A DNA stretch of 64,000 nt, from contig QJNS01000002.1 of assembly GCA_004154925.1 (NCBI GenBank), positions 620,001 to 684,000 of the forward strand. The letters run 5' to 3'. Shown piece by piece: positions 1-13,049 of the stretch; the stretch's first letter is position 1; the number at the start of each line of letters is the position of its first letter. Position numbers and translations under genes: made by a program. The DNA comes from Monosporascus cannonballus. Lineage: Eukaryota; Ascomycota; Sordariomycetes; Xylariales. The notes beneath the pieces were generated by a model. The model was not told the DNA's origin. It was given only the letters and a program-made list of their open reading frames with translations, and did not search any database.

Positions 1-458
1 GGAAATTTGTATTAATTAAAGATATAAATGTTTTATTATAATAAATAAGATATTCGTAAACGTTTACGATTACCGCATATTTTAATAAAATTACGTAAAT
101 TAAAAAAGGCTTGAAAAAAAAGCCGACGTCGGCGAGAAAAAATTAAAGAGATAATATATATAAAGATAGATATCGACGATTTTAAAGTTAGGATATTTGC
201 ATATATTATTAATGGCCTTAATTACTCCTTAATTTTGAAAAATTTTTAAATAAAATATTACGACGTTATATACGTAATGTAAAAGTATTTTTTGATAGTA
301 AGCGTAATAAATTATATAAAGGTTTACGAAAAAAAAAATATAAAGTTTAAGGAAATAATGTACGAATAATTTGCGAAATAAAAAGAATTTTAGCTGCCGT
401 TTTCGAGACGGAATTTCGAAGGATAAAAAAGATTAAAAGGATTAAATAAGAAATTTAA

Positions 459-3400
459 TTGTTTTTAATTATTTTAGCCGATATTAATAAAGCGTTAACG
501 CTTAAGAAAAAAATGAAAATTAATAAGAAACTTCTGTTTAAATTAAAAGCGTTTCGTAAATTATTCGACAAAAAATTAGATAACGTTTTATCCTTACCCC
601 GTTCCGGAATAAACCATACGATCTTATTACGCAGAAACGAAATAAGAAAGGAAATATTAATACCATAAAAGCCTTTATATGGTATAATTAAGGGAGAATT
701 ATTAATTTTAAGAAAAACCTTAACGAAACTTTTAAATAAAAAGTATATTTACGTAAGTAATTTGCCCGTAAGGGTTCCGGTTTTATTTATAAAAAAATCT
801 GAAACAAAGTTACGTTTTTGTTACCATTATTAAGCGTTAAATACAATAATCGAAAAAAACCGTTATTTTTTACCCTTTATTTCGGAAACCTTAAAATTAT
901 TTTTTTACGTTAAGTAATTTACGAAAATAAACGTCCGAATAACGTTTTATAAGATTAGGATTAAAAAAGAAAATAAATAAAAAACGGTATTCCGAACGCG
1001 TTTCGGCTTATACGAATAACTGGTAATACTGTTCGGTTTATACGGGATTATTGCGATTTTTTAATAATACGTTAACGGGGTTTTAAAGCAATACCTTGAC
1101 GTTTTTTACTTAATATATATAAATAATATCCTTATTTTTTTTTCCAGATCTAAGAAAAATTATATGTAAAAAGTAAAAAAAAATTTAAGCCGTTTAAAAA
1201 AAACAGGTTTAAATTTGGATATATTTAAGTATAAATTCGCCGTAGAAACGATAAAGTATCTTAAATTTATTATAAACGCCGGAAAGGGGATATAAATGGA
1301 CCTCGAAAAATTGCGTACGATCAGAAAATAAGAAATTTTTAAAACATTTAAGGAAATCCGAAACTTTTTGGGATTCGCAAATTTTTACTGCGATTTTATA
1401 ACTTATTACGCGGATATATCGATACTGTTAATAGCTTTAACCCGAAAGGGAACTTTATTCCGTTAAGAGAAAAAAAAGAAAATAACATTTAAATATTTTA
1501 AAAACGTTTTTATAACGGAATTAATTTTAGCATAATAAGACCCCGAAAAATTTATAATATTAAAAACAAATTATTTAAGGGTAATATACGGAAATTATTT
1601 ATTCCAGGTTAATAAATTAGGAATATTACATTTAATTACTTATTATTTTAAAAAGTCAATTGTTTTTTAAAATTAATTACAAAATATATAATAAGGAATT
1701 TTTAACGATAATAAACTATTTAAAAACGTAAAATATGAAATTATGTAATATAATAATTTTATTTAAGATTATTACCGACGATAAAAATTTAAAATATTTC
1801 ATAATTATTAAAAAGTTAAACGAATATTAAATAAAGTAATTAAAGAAATTATTCCGTTTTAATTTTTATTTCGAATTCCGTATTGGCCGTTTAAATATTA
1901 AGGCCGATATGTTTTTATATAAAAAATAAAATATGTTTATAAAAAAAACAATAATCGGAAAACCGTACAAAACTTTTAATTAATAAAAAATAAATAATTA
2001 CTTATATTATTTATAAAACGTTAAAAGTACGTGAAAAATATAATAACAATTAATAATATTAAAATTAAAAGTAATAAATTATTTCGAAAAACGTAAATAT
2101 TTTAATAATACGAAAATTCTTAAAAGTTTTAAGACGTAACGTTAAAATATAATAAAAGTTACGACTATATTATTAAGGCCATTATAAAAAAGAAACGTAA
2201 TTCTTTTGCGAAATTAAAATTATTAATATTAATTACGGAATATATTTTGGACGTTAAAGCCTTTTTTTAATTTTAAAAACGTTTTTAGATTTTAAATTAG
2301 GAACCGCTTTAAACGGCCTTAATATAAAATACTTACAATTTTTATATGGTAAGTTATTTAGACAAAAAGGTTATAATAACGATACTTTCGAAAAACTTTT
2401 TCTAGCCGGATATATATCGTATAATAAAGTAATCTTACAGGAATTACGACGTATACGGCCATAAAAACGTATAAAAAATAATAAAAAAAAGTTATTAAAA
2501 TTATTTCCGGTTTCCAAATAATTTTATAACAAATTATTAATTAATTTTATAACTAATTTTTTAGCCATTTTTAAGTACAACTTATTTTTTAATAATTATA
2601 ATAAATCGATTATTTAAGATAGTAATCTTAAAAGCGATACGTATAATAAATATAAAAATATGTACGGAAATATTTATGAAAATATATTAAAAATTCCATA
2701 CTTTTTTTAAGGCTATTATAAATAATAAGGGAATTAATTAGCTAAGGAAATTCTAAACAAGATTTTGCAAATTAATAAAGATAAAATAATGCTTTTTTAC
2801 CGTATATTACTTAAAAATTAATAATATTACAGAAAAATTTAATTAAAAACTATTAGTTTATTTGCGAATTTTCGAAACGTACTTATAATAAAAATAAAAT
2901 AAATTTTTTTAAGGGCGATATTTATAATTAATAACCGAAATACGATTTCGATAAATTTTTTTTTTGTTTTACGGATATTACGTTAATTTGATTTCTTAAA
3001 TAAAAAGCAATTCGGCAGCCAAGAAAAATTTACGTATAAAAACGAAAAATTTCGTTAGGAAATTACGAAAAAGTACGAAATTCGCTTAAGCCGCAATGAT
3101 GGCGGCTTAGCAAACCTAGGAGAAAGTAACGAATAAATATTGTTTTCCCGTCGAAAGATACGAAATTAGCGACAAAATCTAGTTATTTCTAAAAAATATC
3201 GCTATTTTTTGGCCGTCGAAAAAACTAAGGTAATTTTAAGTTAAATATTAGGTAACTAAAGTAATTAATTTTTATATTATGGAATTAAATATATTTAAAA
3301 AAATTTATAACCGTTTTTATATTAATTTATTAAAACGCGTAAATTACAACTTTTTATTATCGTAAATTAACCTAAATACGTAGCCCCTTTTTATTATCCG

Positions 3401-3645
3401 TAAGAAAATAATAAACCGGAATTTAAAATCGAAAGTATTTTTTAAGCCCGGACCAAAAAGGTAAAAAAAGGTTTTATACGCTAAATCTAGGTAAAGTAAT
3501 TAGGTTACGTAAAACCGAGTTAAAAGCCGTTCGAAAAATTTGTAAATACGGCGGCTTTATAGCAATTCGAAAAGAAATACGGCAATATAGCTATTAATAA
3601 CGGACCCCAAATCCAACGTGCTACCCGAAAGCGGACGAATAAAAG
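459..3645 (+). pseudogene. Dead pol polyprotein: RT, RNase H, integrase, chromodomain
   Basis: A 69-codon open stretch at 459-668 contains LPRSGINHTILLRRNE, the motif that precedes Gypsy RT domains. RT-like sequence continues through about 1290. The RNase H connection region is clear: FLGFANFYCDF at about 1365-1395 and LTRKGT at about 1437-1455. An integrase segment near 2490-2560 resembles the usual PLPVP..W..ISMDFIT region. At 3447-3590 the frame reads GFIR..VK.LGYVKPS.KPFEKF, a chromodomain with its W-G-Y-P/K-S-W-E-P core. Stops fall mostly where CAA, CAG or TGG codons would be expected, as RIP produces. No function remains. Confidence 0.8.
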
Positions 3646-5125
3646 TCCAGCTTAAAAATACCGGCCGGGCGACGCGTAAGCGGTATAGGAAATTTGGGAA
3701 AACCGTTTAGGAATAGCTTTACGTAATTCGCAAATAGGCGCTGAAATAATGTTTCCGTTATTTACGAACAAAATATATTAAGAAAAAATTAAAAGTTATA
3801 AAAATAATATACCGGTTACGAAATTATTAAATTATATTTAAAAATTAATAAATTTAATAATTTATTTTATGAATTTATAATATTAATATTACGCGAAAAT
3901 TACGTACTTAAAATACGCGATTATTCGGCCTTATTTATATCAGATTTCGGTAAAGCCGGAACTTTTTCTTTAACCGCCTAAATTACGATTATAAGGTTTT
4001 CGAAAACGCTAATAATACGATTATTAACAACTATCAGTTTAACTTATAACGTAAGTTAATAAACGGCGCGGAAAAAACGCGAAAATATTGTAAAAAAAAT
4101 TTATATAACGGGATTTATCATTTTTATGCTTAATATATCTTTTATTATATTAGGCGGAAGGACCGGCAGAACCGGCAGTTTAACTTACGTATAAATAATA
4201 TATAAGCTAGGAATTAAGGGCGTAAATTTATTTCGAAACGAATAACGTACGAAAATTTAAAGCGCGAATATAAAGTTTCGGCACCCGCCTTTTCTTAGGT
4301 ACGGATGGCCGTTAAGTTAGGGTTAACGGCGAAAAAGCAATATGGAAAGTACGTAAAAAAAAGCGAACTTACTAGGGTTTTGGTAATCGTAATTAAAAAT
4401 AATTTTACAAAACGTATCGACTGTTTAACGAAATTCGGAAATATTTGCGAATTACGCGGGAATTACGTTAAAAACGCATACCAGCAAAAATAAAGGAGGT
4501 ATTTATTTCGGGATATTTATAATTATAATTAACGTAAGCTTAATAACGGATCGCTTTTTTGCCTATAATAATAAACATTTTGGAAATAATAAATAAGTAA
4601 CGTATAAACGAATTATATATTTTATTAATTTAAATAAAATACGTCCGGGTTTTCGACAAAACGAATTATATAGGTAAAATAAGGTATATTACAAATGCGA
4701 GCAGGATATTTGTCTAGGGCGACGCAAATATATAACGTACGAAAAATTTTGGCGGATTTTAATTTATTAAAGGGGCCCGAAACCATAGGAATATCTTTTT
4801 TGCGGGGTATTTTCGCGGCGTTATAACGTATTAATTAATTTTTAAGCCGTTATAAAATAACGTATAAAAACGTTATTATAAGTATTAATAAAAGTTAATT
4901 TATTAAATTAAGTTATTATTATAAAAAAAAATTAAAATAAATAAAAACGTAAGCGCGTTTTTATATATAAACCTGCTTAATGTATAATTAGTTTATAGTT
5001 AATTATTTAAGTTAGGCCTAATTCGAAAATTAATAAATTTCTGAATTTCGGATTAATTAAACATTAAAGATTAACGTAATTATTAATTTTGCGATAAGTT
5101 AACCCCTTTTAGGAAAGATAAGGGG

Positions 5126-5291
5126 TAATATAATGGGGCTGTATAAAGCTTTATTATAGAGCACCGGACAAATGCCGGTACCAAGCAGCATTAGCGCAGC
5201 GCCTTATATACGAATATATATAATTATATTTTCTTTTTTCTTTTTTTTTCTCTTTAGCTAAATAATAAACTTTTATTAATAACTGATAACA
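5126..5291 (+). repeat. Probable 3' LTR of element 0
   Basis: Follows a purine-rich run (5111-5125). It contains a GC-richer core around 5160-5205, a TATATA-rich stretch and a pyrimidine tract at about 5230-5256, and ends in TGATAACA. The partner LTR and target duplication lie outside the window, so both boundaries are tentative. Confidence 0.4.
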
Positions 5292-5734
5292 AACCGCTTA
5301 GATAAAGACTTTTATATTTATATATTCATTTATATTATATATTTATTATTAAAAATCAAAATTTTAAATACTTTAGTAAAAATAAATTTATATATTAATA
5401 CTTTGTTAAATTTTTAATTTTAATTATTTTATATTAATATTTTTATTATATAATTTTTAATTAAAAAATTTAATATACAGTAATATTATTTATTTTATAT
5501 ATATTTTATCTTGAAGTAAATTATTATATTAATTTATATTAAAACATTATAATATAAAATATATTATTTTAGTTATAACATAATTTAATAAATAATTTAT
5601 ATATAATATATAATATAAATTAATTTTATAATACTAACTATATAATAATTATTAAAGTTAAATTAAATTTTTAAATATTTTTAAAATTCGAATAGAATAA
5701 TATAATATAGGTATAAAATATTAATGTAATATAT
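5292..5734. other. AT-rich spacer, nothing recognised
   Basis: Almost pure A/T with no open frame, no repeat partner in the window and no RNA-gene motif that I can see. Confidence 0.6.
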
Positions 5735-5739
5735 TAATA

Positions 5740-6126
5740 TGTTACGACCTAACAAGCCACGGCCTTTAAAAACGGTCGTAACAGGAAGACCAAGAAAACT
5801 ATGTGAATTAGGTTACGTAATAGATTACCAACTTACTAGTGATAAGCTAATGAGCCGGATCACCAACTTACTGGTAATAAGCCAGTAAGCCGGATTATTA
5901 ATTTACTGGTGGTAATTCAGATAACGGAATAAAAATATATATATTTATTATTTTTATAGTTTAAATAATTTTAATTTGCAATATAATATCGTTATTTAAA
6001 GTACTTTTGATATTACGAAATATAATATGTTATTATATTTAATATTTAGATTTTTGTAATAATTCTGTTAATATAAATCCGTCGATTTAAGGTTTAATAA
6101 TTAATTAAACCGTATAATTCGTTATA
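5740..6126 (+). repeat. 5' LTR of element 1
   Basis: 387 bp, TGTTACGACC...GTTATA. U3 carries three imperfect copies of a unit built around ACCAACTTACTGGTGGTGA (about 5828-5922). It differs from the 3' LTR mainly by C/T and G/A transitions, which increase toward the interior of the element. Confidence 0.85.
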
Positions 6127-6229
6127 CGTTATAAATTTTTATTTAATAGTACTATTAAATTTTGAATAATATTTAATATTGTTAAAATATTAATTAGCGT
6201 TTAGGAAATCCTTATTTAATAATTTTAAA

Positions 6230-9200
6230 TTCGAATTCCAAAACTGGAAAAAGAAATCCGATAACTTAAGGTTACGTTATTTACTTAAACCGTTTTTGCC
6301 CGTATAAAGCCTAAAAAATCAAAATCTTACGATAAAAAAATAACTCTTAAACTTTTTTAATTTAAGTATAAGTTTATTTTTATTTCTTAAATCTTAATAA
6401 TTTAACAGATATGGTATTAATAATAAAGGTATACTTAATTAAAAATACGGTTAATTAATTTGAACTTATTATAAGAAATTTTCTGGAAATAAAAAAGCCG
6501 GATAAGGAAAATTTTATTAACGAAATTTTTTTATTTTATATTAATTTTGAAAATAAAATACGGAATAATTTCGGTAATCCGGATAAAAAATAATTAACAA
6601 CTTAATAATTTTTGTAATTTCAACAAAAAGGATTTACGTTTAAATATGCCGTAACTTTTAAAAATTTCGCGATTTAAGCTAAATAAAAAAATAATAAAAT
6701 TAACGTTTTTATCGATATATTTTATAAAAAGTTAAAAAATAATATAAAAAATAAAATTATTCCGATTAAATAATTAATTGCTTTAAGCCGGTATATCGTA
6801 AAAATAAAATAAGATTAATAATCGATAATTTGAAAAATAATAGGAAAAAAATAATATATTTTATATTCGGAATATAAATTTAATTAAAGGAAAAAACGAA
6901 ACGTACGTTTTATTTTTTACGGAACGACGCCAGAACTTATAAAATTTGGCGTTATTTATAAATAGGATTAAAGTTAAATTAAATATTTTAATTATAATAA
7001 AATAAGATATAAAGTTTATAAATATAAAAAACTTACGAAATTACGATAAAATAATTAGATTTCCGTACTGGAAAAATAACTTAAAAATAATTTAAAAAAA
7101 TAATAATAAAATTATTATTGTAATTTAAGCCAAATATAAATTAAGTTTACGATAAAAAGTTTAATAAGAATTATTACGATAAAAGATTTAACGAAAAATA
7201 CGAAAAATTAAAAAGTTAACTTAATAAATATTAAAAATATAATAAAAAGCGTTATAAAGATAATTACGTAATTATTGAAATTAAGTAAAAAAATTTATTT
7301 CGGAATATTTAATTAATACAGCAAAATATGCGTTATATATTGTCGACGACGAGAATATTCCGATTACGAAAAATGGAAATAATATATTTACGTACGAATT
7401 ACCCGTATATATTACGAAGGATTCGATTTTCTATACCGTACCGGATATAATAAGAATAATAAGTAATAATATCGACAGTTTCGAACTATAACCTTAAAAG
7501 ATATTTAATAATTGGCCGAAATAAAACGTTAGCTTAAAAAAATAATACCTATATAAAACCCTTTTTGTTATTATAGATAATGCAATTATTAAACGGAAAA
7601 GGAATTAATTTAGAGTGCTGTAAAAGAATATTATCAAAAAAGTATTACGGATTTTAATTTCGAATTAGCATTTACGGTAAAATTTTATAAAAAAACGTTA
7701 TTAAGAAAAAGAATACGTGAATTTATAAAAAATCTTCAAACGATAATGGAAATAACGCATAATAAAATATAATTGCAAATAAAAAAAATAATTTATGTAA
7801 TAAGGAGAAAAGTTATAACAGAATTAGAAATACTTAATACGGTTCGAAGAAACAATATGCCGATAACAACGATAAATATAGTAACTTAACGTATTAAACG
7901 AAAAAATATAAAAAAGGTTCGATAAATTCGAATAGAAATAAAAAAAAATACTTATAAAAAAGTTACAAAATAATAAGAATTAAAAATATTAAAAGGAATT
8001 TTCGCAAAAAGTTTTAAATATTACGATAAAAAACGTTAATAATTTTAATATTTTGAATATATAAATTAGAACGTATTAGTATACGATAATAATAAATTAC
8101 GGAGCTTTAGACGGAAATTACATTATACTAGACATAATTAATAAGTTTAAATTATTATAAAGATATAAGTTGAAATCTTATATAACGACAAATGTCGAAA
8201 ATTAGGAATTCGTTTACGATAATAGAAAAATCTTACGCGAAATTAATGATTTCGAGATTTTTATTTAAAAACGATATTAAATAATTAATTTCGATATTGG
8301 TTAATTCGGGAATTACGATATAATTTTAAGATTATTATAAATATATTAATATGGAATTTTGATTAACGGTAAAGTTAGTCTAATAAAATTTGTTTTATTT
8401 TTTATTAATAAATAAAAAAAGGTTAAAATCTAATTATTGGATCGATAATAATAAAAAGTATAAATATAAAAATATAACAAATATCTTATTATTTAAAAAA
8501 TTAAAATATCAAACAAAACAGATATTTAAAAAAAAATATAACGTATCGTTATTATTATCAAAATAAAATTAAAGTGATTAAATAATGATTTGGAAAAAAA
8601 ATAATAATCCCAGAAATTAAAAAACTGAAATAATATATTATTATATTATTATAAATACGAATAGCATTTTTAAAAAAAATTTAATATAAAATTATTAAAA
8701 TTTAACGAATAAAATTACGAAACCATTTTTAAAAAAGGATTTTTAATAAAGTTTTACCTTATTTACAATTTTAACGGAAACGAATTACGTATTTTCAAAA
8801 AATACCTAGAAAATCGGCTACAAAAACCTGGATTCGATTTTCGAAATTATTAATAAAATACCTTATGTTTTTCATATATAAAACAAATAAGAAATTACGA
8901 TTTATAGTTAACTATTGATAGTTAAATAACGTTATTATTAAGAATTAAATATTATTATTTTTAATTACATAAATAAAAAACCGATTTTATAAAATTAAAT
9001 AATTTATAATATTCGATTTTAAAAACAACTATAACCTTATTAAAATTAAAAAAACATACGAATAAAAATAATTTTTAAAACGAAATTCAAATTATTTAAA
9101 TATTTGATAATATTAATAGGATTTACGAATATACTAGTAATTTTTTAACGGATAATAAATTATGTATTACGAAAATACCTTAATATTTTTGGTATTTGTT

Positions 9201-11370
9201 ATTTCGACGATGTTTTCATTTTTTTAAAAATAAAAAAAGTATATATAAAACATGTTTATAAAGTTTTTTAAACTTTGTAAAATATAAAATTATTTATTAA
9301 CGTAAAAAAGAATTAATTTTATATATAGGAAATAAAATACCTGAGATATATTATTATTTTAAGATATATTAAAATAAATCTTAAGAAAATTATTATAATA
9401 ATAAAGTAACAAATATTAATAACGGTTAAAAAAGTACAAATATGTTTTGGATTTATTAATTATTATAAGAAATTTATTCGAAATTTTAATAAAATAATTA
9501 TATTCTTAATAAATTTTACGAAAAAAAAAAGAATTTAAATAAATGCCAAATACAGAAAAAACATTTTAAGATACTAAGGATATAATTATTAACAAGCTAA
9601 TATTAATTATATACAATTTCAATTATTCCGTTAAATTAAAAATTAATATTTTAAATTACGTATTAAACGTAATAATCGGATAACGAAATAATTAAGGTAA
9701 ATTATATCTTATTATATTTTTCTCGTATAAATTAAAAAGAATTAAATTTAATTACGGTATTCTAAATAAGGAATTTATGGTTATTATTATAATATCTCGA
9801 AAATTTAGGTATTTTCTAAAGGAAAATTTATATCAAATTAAGGTTTATACGGATTATCAAAATCTTACCCGATTTATTACACTTAGGGAACTTATAGAAC
9901 AATAGTTTTATTACGCGAAAAAATTGGCGAATTTCGATTTCGTTATTATTTATAAAAAGAAATTAAAAAATAAAGAAGTAAATATTTTCAGTAAATAATT
10001 GAATTTTAAAATAAATTAATTGAAATTAATTATATAATTTTCGATATTATTATAAAAAGATATTCACGTTTACGACAAATTGCGACGATTCGGGCAATAC
10101 TTTTTAATATATATTAAAAAATGTAATAATATAATAATAATTTTCCAGAAAACTAAAAAAAATAAAATATAAATTTTAAAGGAATATTAAACGGATTTAG
10201 TACGAAAAATATACGAATATTAGTTATACGGATATCCGGATATTTACAAAACCTTAAAATAATTTTAACATGTATATTTTTTTAAAAAATAAATTTAATA
10301 ATATAAAAACTTATATAATAATATAATATTTTTGCTAAATTGAAAACTTAACGACATAAGCTATATAGAAAGTTATAATTATTATTAATTATAACATAAT
10401 TATAATTATATTTTCGTAATTATCGATTAATTTACGAAATTATCTTATTATTTATCATATTCCAAACATTTAAACGCCGAATAACTAGCATATATTTTGT
10501 AAAAATACATTATTAATATATATAAATTATTAAAAAAATTATATTAAATAAAAAATTAATTTTCGTATTAAAATTTTAATAAAATTTAATAATATGAATC
10601 GGCTTAAATCATACATTTTTAATATACTTAAATTATAAATAAATAAATAAATAAAACTAACAAATTATATTTTAAAAGTTTAATTATAATATTAAATTAA
10701 TTACGAATAAAATAATTAAGTTAAGAAATTATTAATTATATAATTAGTTTATAATATTAATTATTATAAAAATATTAAAATAATATTTACGAACGTAAAT
10801 TTTGGTTTTATTTTAAATATTTATAAAAAAATACGTAGTAATGGTCCAATTAATATTAAAATAATTTTTACGTTAAAATAATTATAATAATTATACCAAA
10901 AAATAAAAGTAGAATTAAAATTTATACAAAATTAAATAAGCAAATATTATAACCAGAAAAATTACAAAAATTAATTTTTAAAAATGAAAAAATCGCTTTT
11001 TTAATTATTAAAAATATTTAAACAAAATAATTTAATACAAAACTTAATTTCAAATATATCAATCTATATAAAATCGCCAAGAAAATCTTAGAAAATAATT
11101 ATTAATTAATACTTTTACCCAAGGTTAAATTTTATTTAGTTTTTTATATTTTTTATTCGAATTAATAACAAATATAATTAAAGTATATATAATATAAAAT
11201 GATATAAAAATAAAAGACGAATAAATATATAAAGTAAAGAAAATTTTCGATATACGAAAATAAAACGGATTTATCTAATATTTAATTAAATGGAAAAAAT
11301 ACTTAAATTTTGAAAAACCTAGAAATTCGCTAAAAATCTTATTAGCGCCTAGCGCTTATTAAAGAATTTT
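6230..11370 (+). pseudogene. Dead gag-pol of element 1 with C-terminal chromodomain
   Basis: Gag-like sequence runs to about 8080 and includes a degraded zinc-knuckle region near 8010-8040. RT lies at about 8870-9330: the KLRF..NY.QLN motif is at about 8890-8930, followed by FD.KN.YNLIKIK. RNase H and the integrase (FTK.SYF...NAE.LAYI, about 10430-10500) follow. The chromodomain is at about 11233-11345: V.KIFDIRK.NGFI.YLIKWKKY. Every domain is interrupted by stops, so the protein is not made. The domain order is that of chromoviruses. Confidence 0.85.
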
Positions 11371-11976
11371 TACCAGTAACGGCGAAACTACCCGAAATAA
11401 TAATATCTTAATTTACGAAATCCAAAAAAGAAAACCTTTGATTTACTGTATTCCAATTAATAACGTTTACCTTTTTTAAAATTTAAATCTCGATTATAAA
11501 TTCTAATTCTAATTATACAAAGTTATTAAAATTATTTAAGAATTAAAAAGTACGATTAATAAGCTTTATACCTTAAAATTAATAATATTAACGTTAATAA
11601 CATATACGAAAAAAACGCGCAAAAATTTGGGATAAAATTTTTTGGCCGTTAATTTTTTTATTAACTTTTTCGATCTTGCGATATAATAATTAATTATAAA
11701 AATAAGGACTTTTATCCCGTTATACGAACGATTTCGATAAATATATTCTTTATAACGAAAAACTCCATTTATTATTTAGTAATTAAGTTATCGAATAAAA
11801 AAAATAAGGTATTGCGTTAAAATTTTTAAGTTCAATTAAATTAACTAAGGCAAATCGTTATTCGGATTTGCTAAAACGATATTTGGACATACCGGAAGAT
11901 ATATTAAAAGTATACAGAAAAAACTTACCAGAAAAAAGGAAATCTTAGAAATAAGATTTTAGGAAAGGGGAAATCG

Positions 11977-12324
11977 TGTTACGACTTAATAAGCCACGGC
12001 CTCCAGAAACGGTCGTAACAGGAAGGCCAAAAAAACTATGTGGATCAGGTTACGTAATAGATCACCAACTTACTGGTGGTGAGCTAATGAGCCGGATTAC
12101 CAATTTACTGGTGGTGATCTAGCTAACGGAATAAGGATATATACGTTTATTAGTTCCATGGTTTAGATAGCTTCAACCTGCAATATAACATCGTTACCCA
12201 AGGCACCCTTGGTATTACGAGACGTAATACGTTGCTGTATCTATTGCTCAGATTTCCACGATACTTCTGCCAACATAAACCCGTGGACTTAAGGTTTAAT
12301 GGTTAAACCGTATAGCTCGTTACA
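11977..12324 (+). repeat. 3' LTR of element 1, little mutated
   Basis: 348 bp, TGTTACGACT...CGTTACA, directly after a purine tract. It retains most G:C pairs that are transitions in the 5' copy, so it is close to the ancestral LTR. Its last ~100 bp (R-U5) is shared with the LTRs of elements 2-5. Confidence 0.88.
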
Positions 12325-12567
12325 TAATATTTTTACGAAAATTGTTTTGTAAAATGCTTTTTTTAATTAAATTAATATATATTTTATATTACAATAAATT
12401 ACAAATTTATAATTAAATATAAAAGAATTTTGAAAAAGAATATTAAGTATATAAAAATTTATATTTGATTTATTATTTAATAAATTTCTTTTTTTTAATT
12501 TATTACTATATTTAATATTTAATAAATAAGTTTTTAAACTGTTAAATTAATTTTTAAAATTTAATAA

Positions 12568-13045
12568 TGTTATAGTATGAGAACAAGAGCGTGGCTATTA
12601 TACTACTAAAAGTGGAACGTTGTTAGCTCGAGCACTAATCGTCTTGTTCTGTGCTATATACCTACTAGATGTCATTTAATATCGTAATAATAGGTCTCCC
12701 TTTAAATTATATCGTTTCGATACAATTAATTAAAAATTAAATGCCTTTCAATAAAAATCGCTTAGCCGCTCGATAATTTTCGAATTATACGTTAATTTAA
12801 ATCTTGTACTTAAAGTAACTGCGCTAACTAAAAATCTGTTCCGCACGCACCTTTCATATTCGAGATAAATTAATTTCCCAGTTCGAAAATCGAACGCATA
12901 ATCTACGGAGAAGCCAACAAATTATTACGACACGAGAATAAGAGCGTACCTATTATACCACTAAAAGTAGAACGCTATCGGCTTCAGTATTAGTTGTCTT
13001 ATTCTGCTTTATATACTTATAAGATATCACTTAGTACTATAATCA
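12568..13045 (+). mobile_element. Miniature LTR-type element (TRIM-like), 478 bp
   Basis: Two direct repeats of 123 bp (12568-12690 and 12923-13045) flank about 230 bp of non-coding sequence. The repeats start TGTTATAGTATGAGAACAAG and TATTACGACACGAGAATAAG; they differ mostly by transitions, as RIP would produce. AATAA occurs immediately left (12563-12567) and at the right end (13045-13049), a possible target duplication. A purine-rich patch (CGGAGAAG) precedes the second repeat. The size and lack of coding sequence fit a terminal-repeat retrotransposon in miniature; two solo fragments are the alternative. Confidence 0.55.
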
Positions 13046-13049
13046 ATAA

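Larger units (their letters stand above)
1..5291 (+). mobile_element. Ty3/Gypsy chromovirus remnant, cut by left window edge (element 0)
   Basis: Degraded LTR retrotransposon read on the plus strand. Translation with many stops gives, in order, the protease-RT linker and RT (about 459-1300), RNase H (about 1330-1950), integrase (about 2100-2960) and a C-terminal chromodomain (about 3447-3590). A purine run near 5111-5125 and an LTR-like segment follow. The 5' end lies outside the window. Its pol sequence and chromodomain differ from those of the five chromoviruses further right, so it is a separate family. A further 1.4 kb of unrecognised AT-rich sequence lies between the chromodomain and the presumed LTR. 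All frames are broken, consistent with RIP. Confidence 0.8.
5740..12324 (+). mobile_element. Complete but inactive Ty3/Gypsy chromovirus (element 1)
   Basis: About 6.6 kb with direct LTRs at 5740-6126 and 11977-12324. Both begin TGTTACGAC and share their whole length with gaps. The element is flanked by TAATA (5735-5739 and 12325-12329), a 5-bp target duplication; the AT-rich context makes a chance match possible, but the position is exactly right. A purine tract (11961-11973) sits just before the 3' LTR. The interior encodes gag-like and pol-like sequence on the plus strand, ending in a chromodomain. It is heavily RIP-mutated inside, while the 3' LTR is nearly intact. Confidence 0.9.

Noticed and set aside
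3087..3109. Perfect 8-bp hairpin (TAAGCCGC/GCGGCTTA) in element 0
   Set aside because: It lies in the pol frame where relatives encode an Ala/Gln-rich linker, so it is probably a by-product of coding sequence. Resemblance to the hairpin at 43402 looks coincidental.
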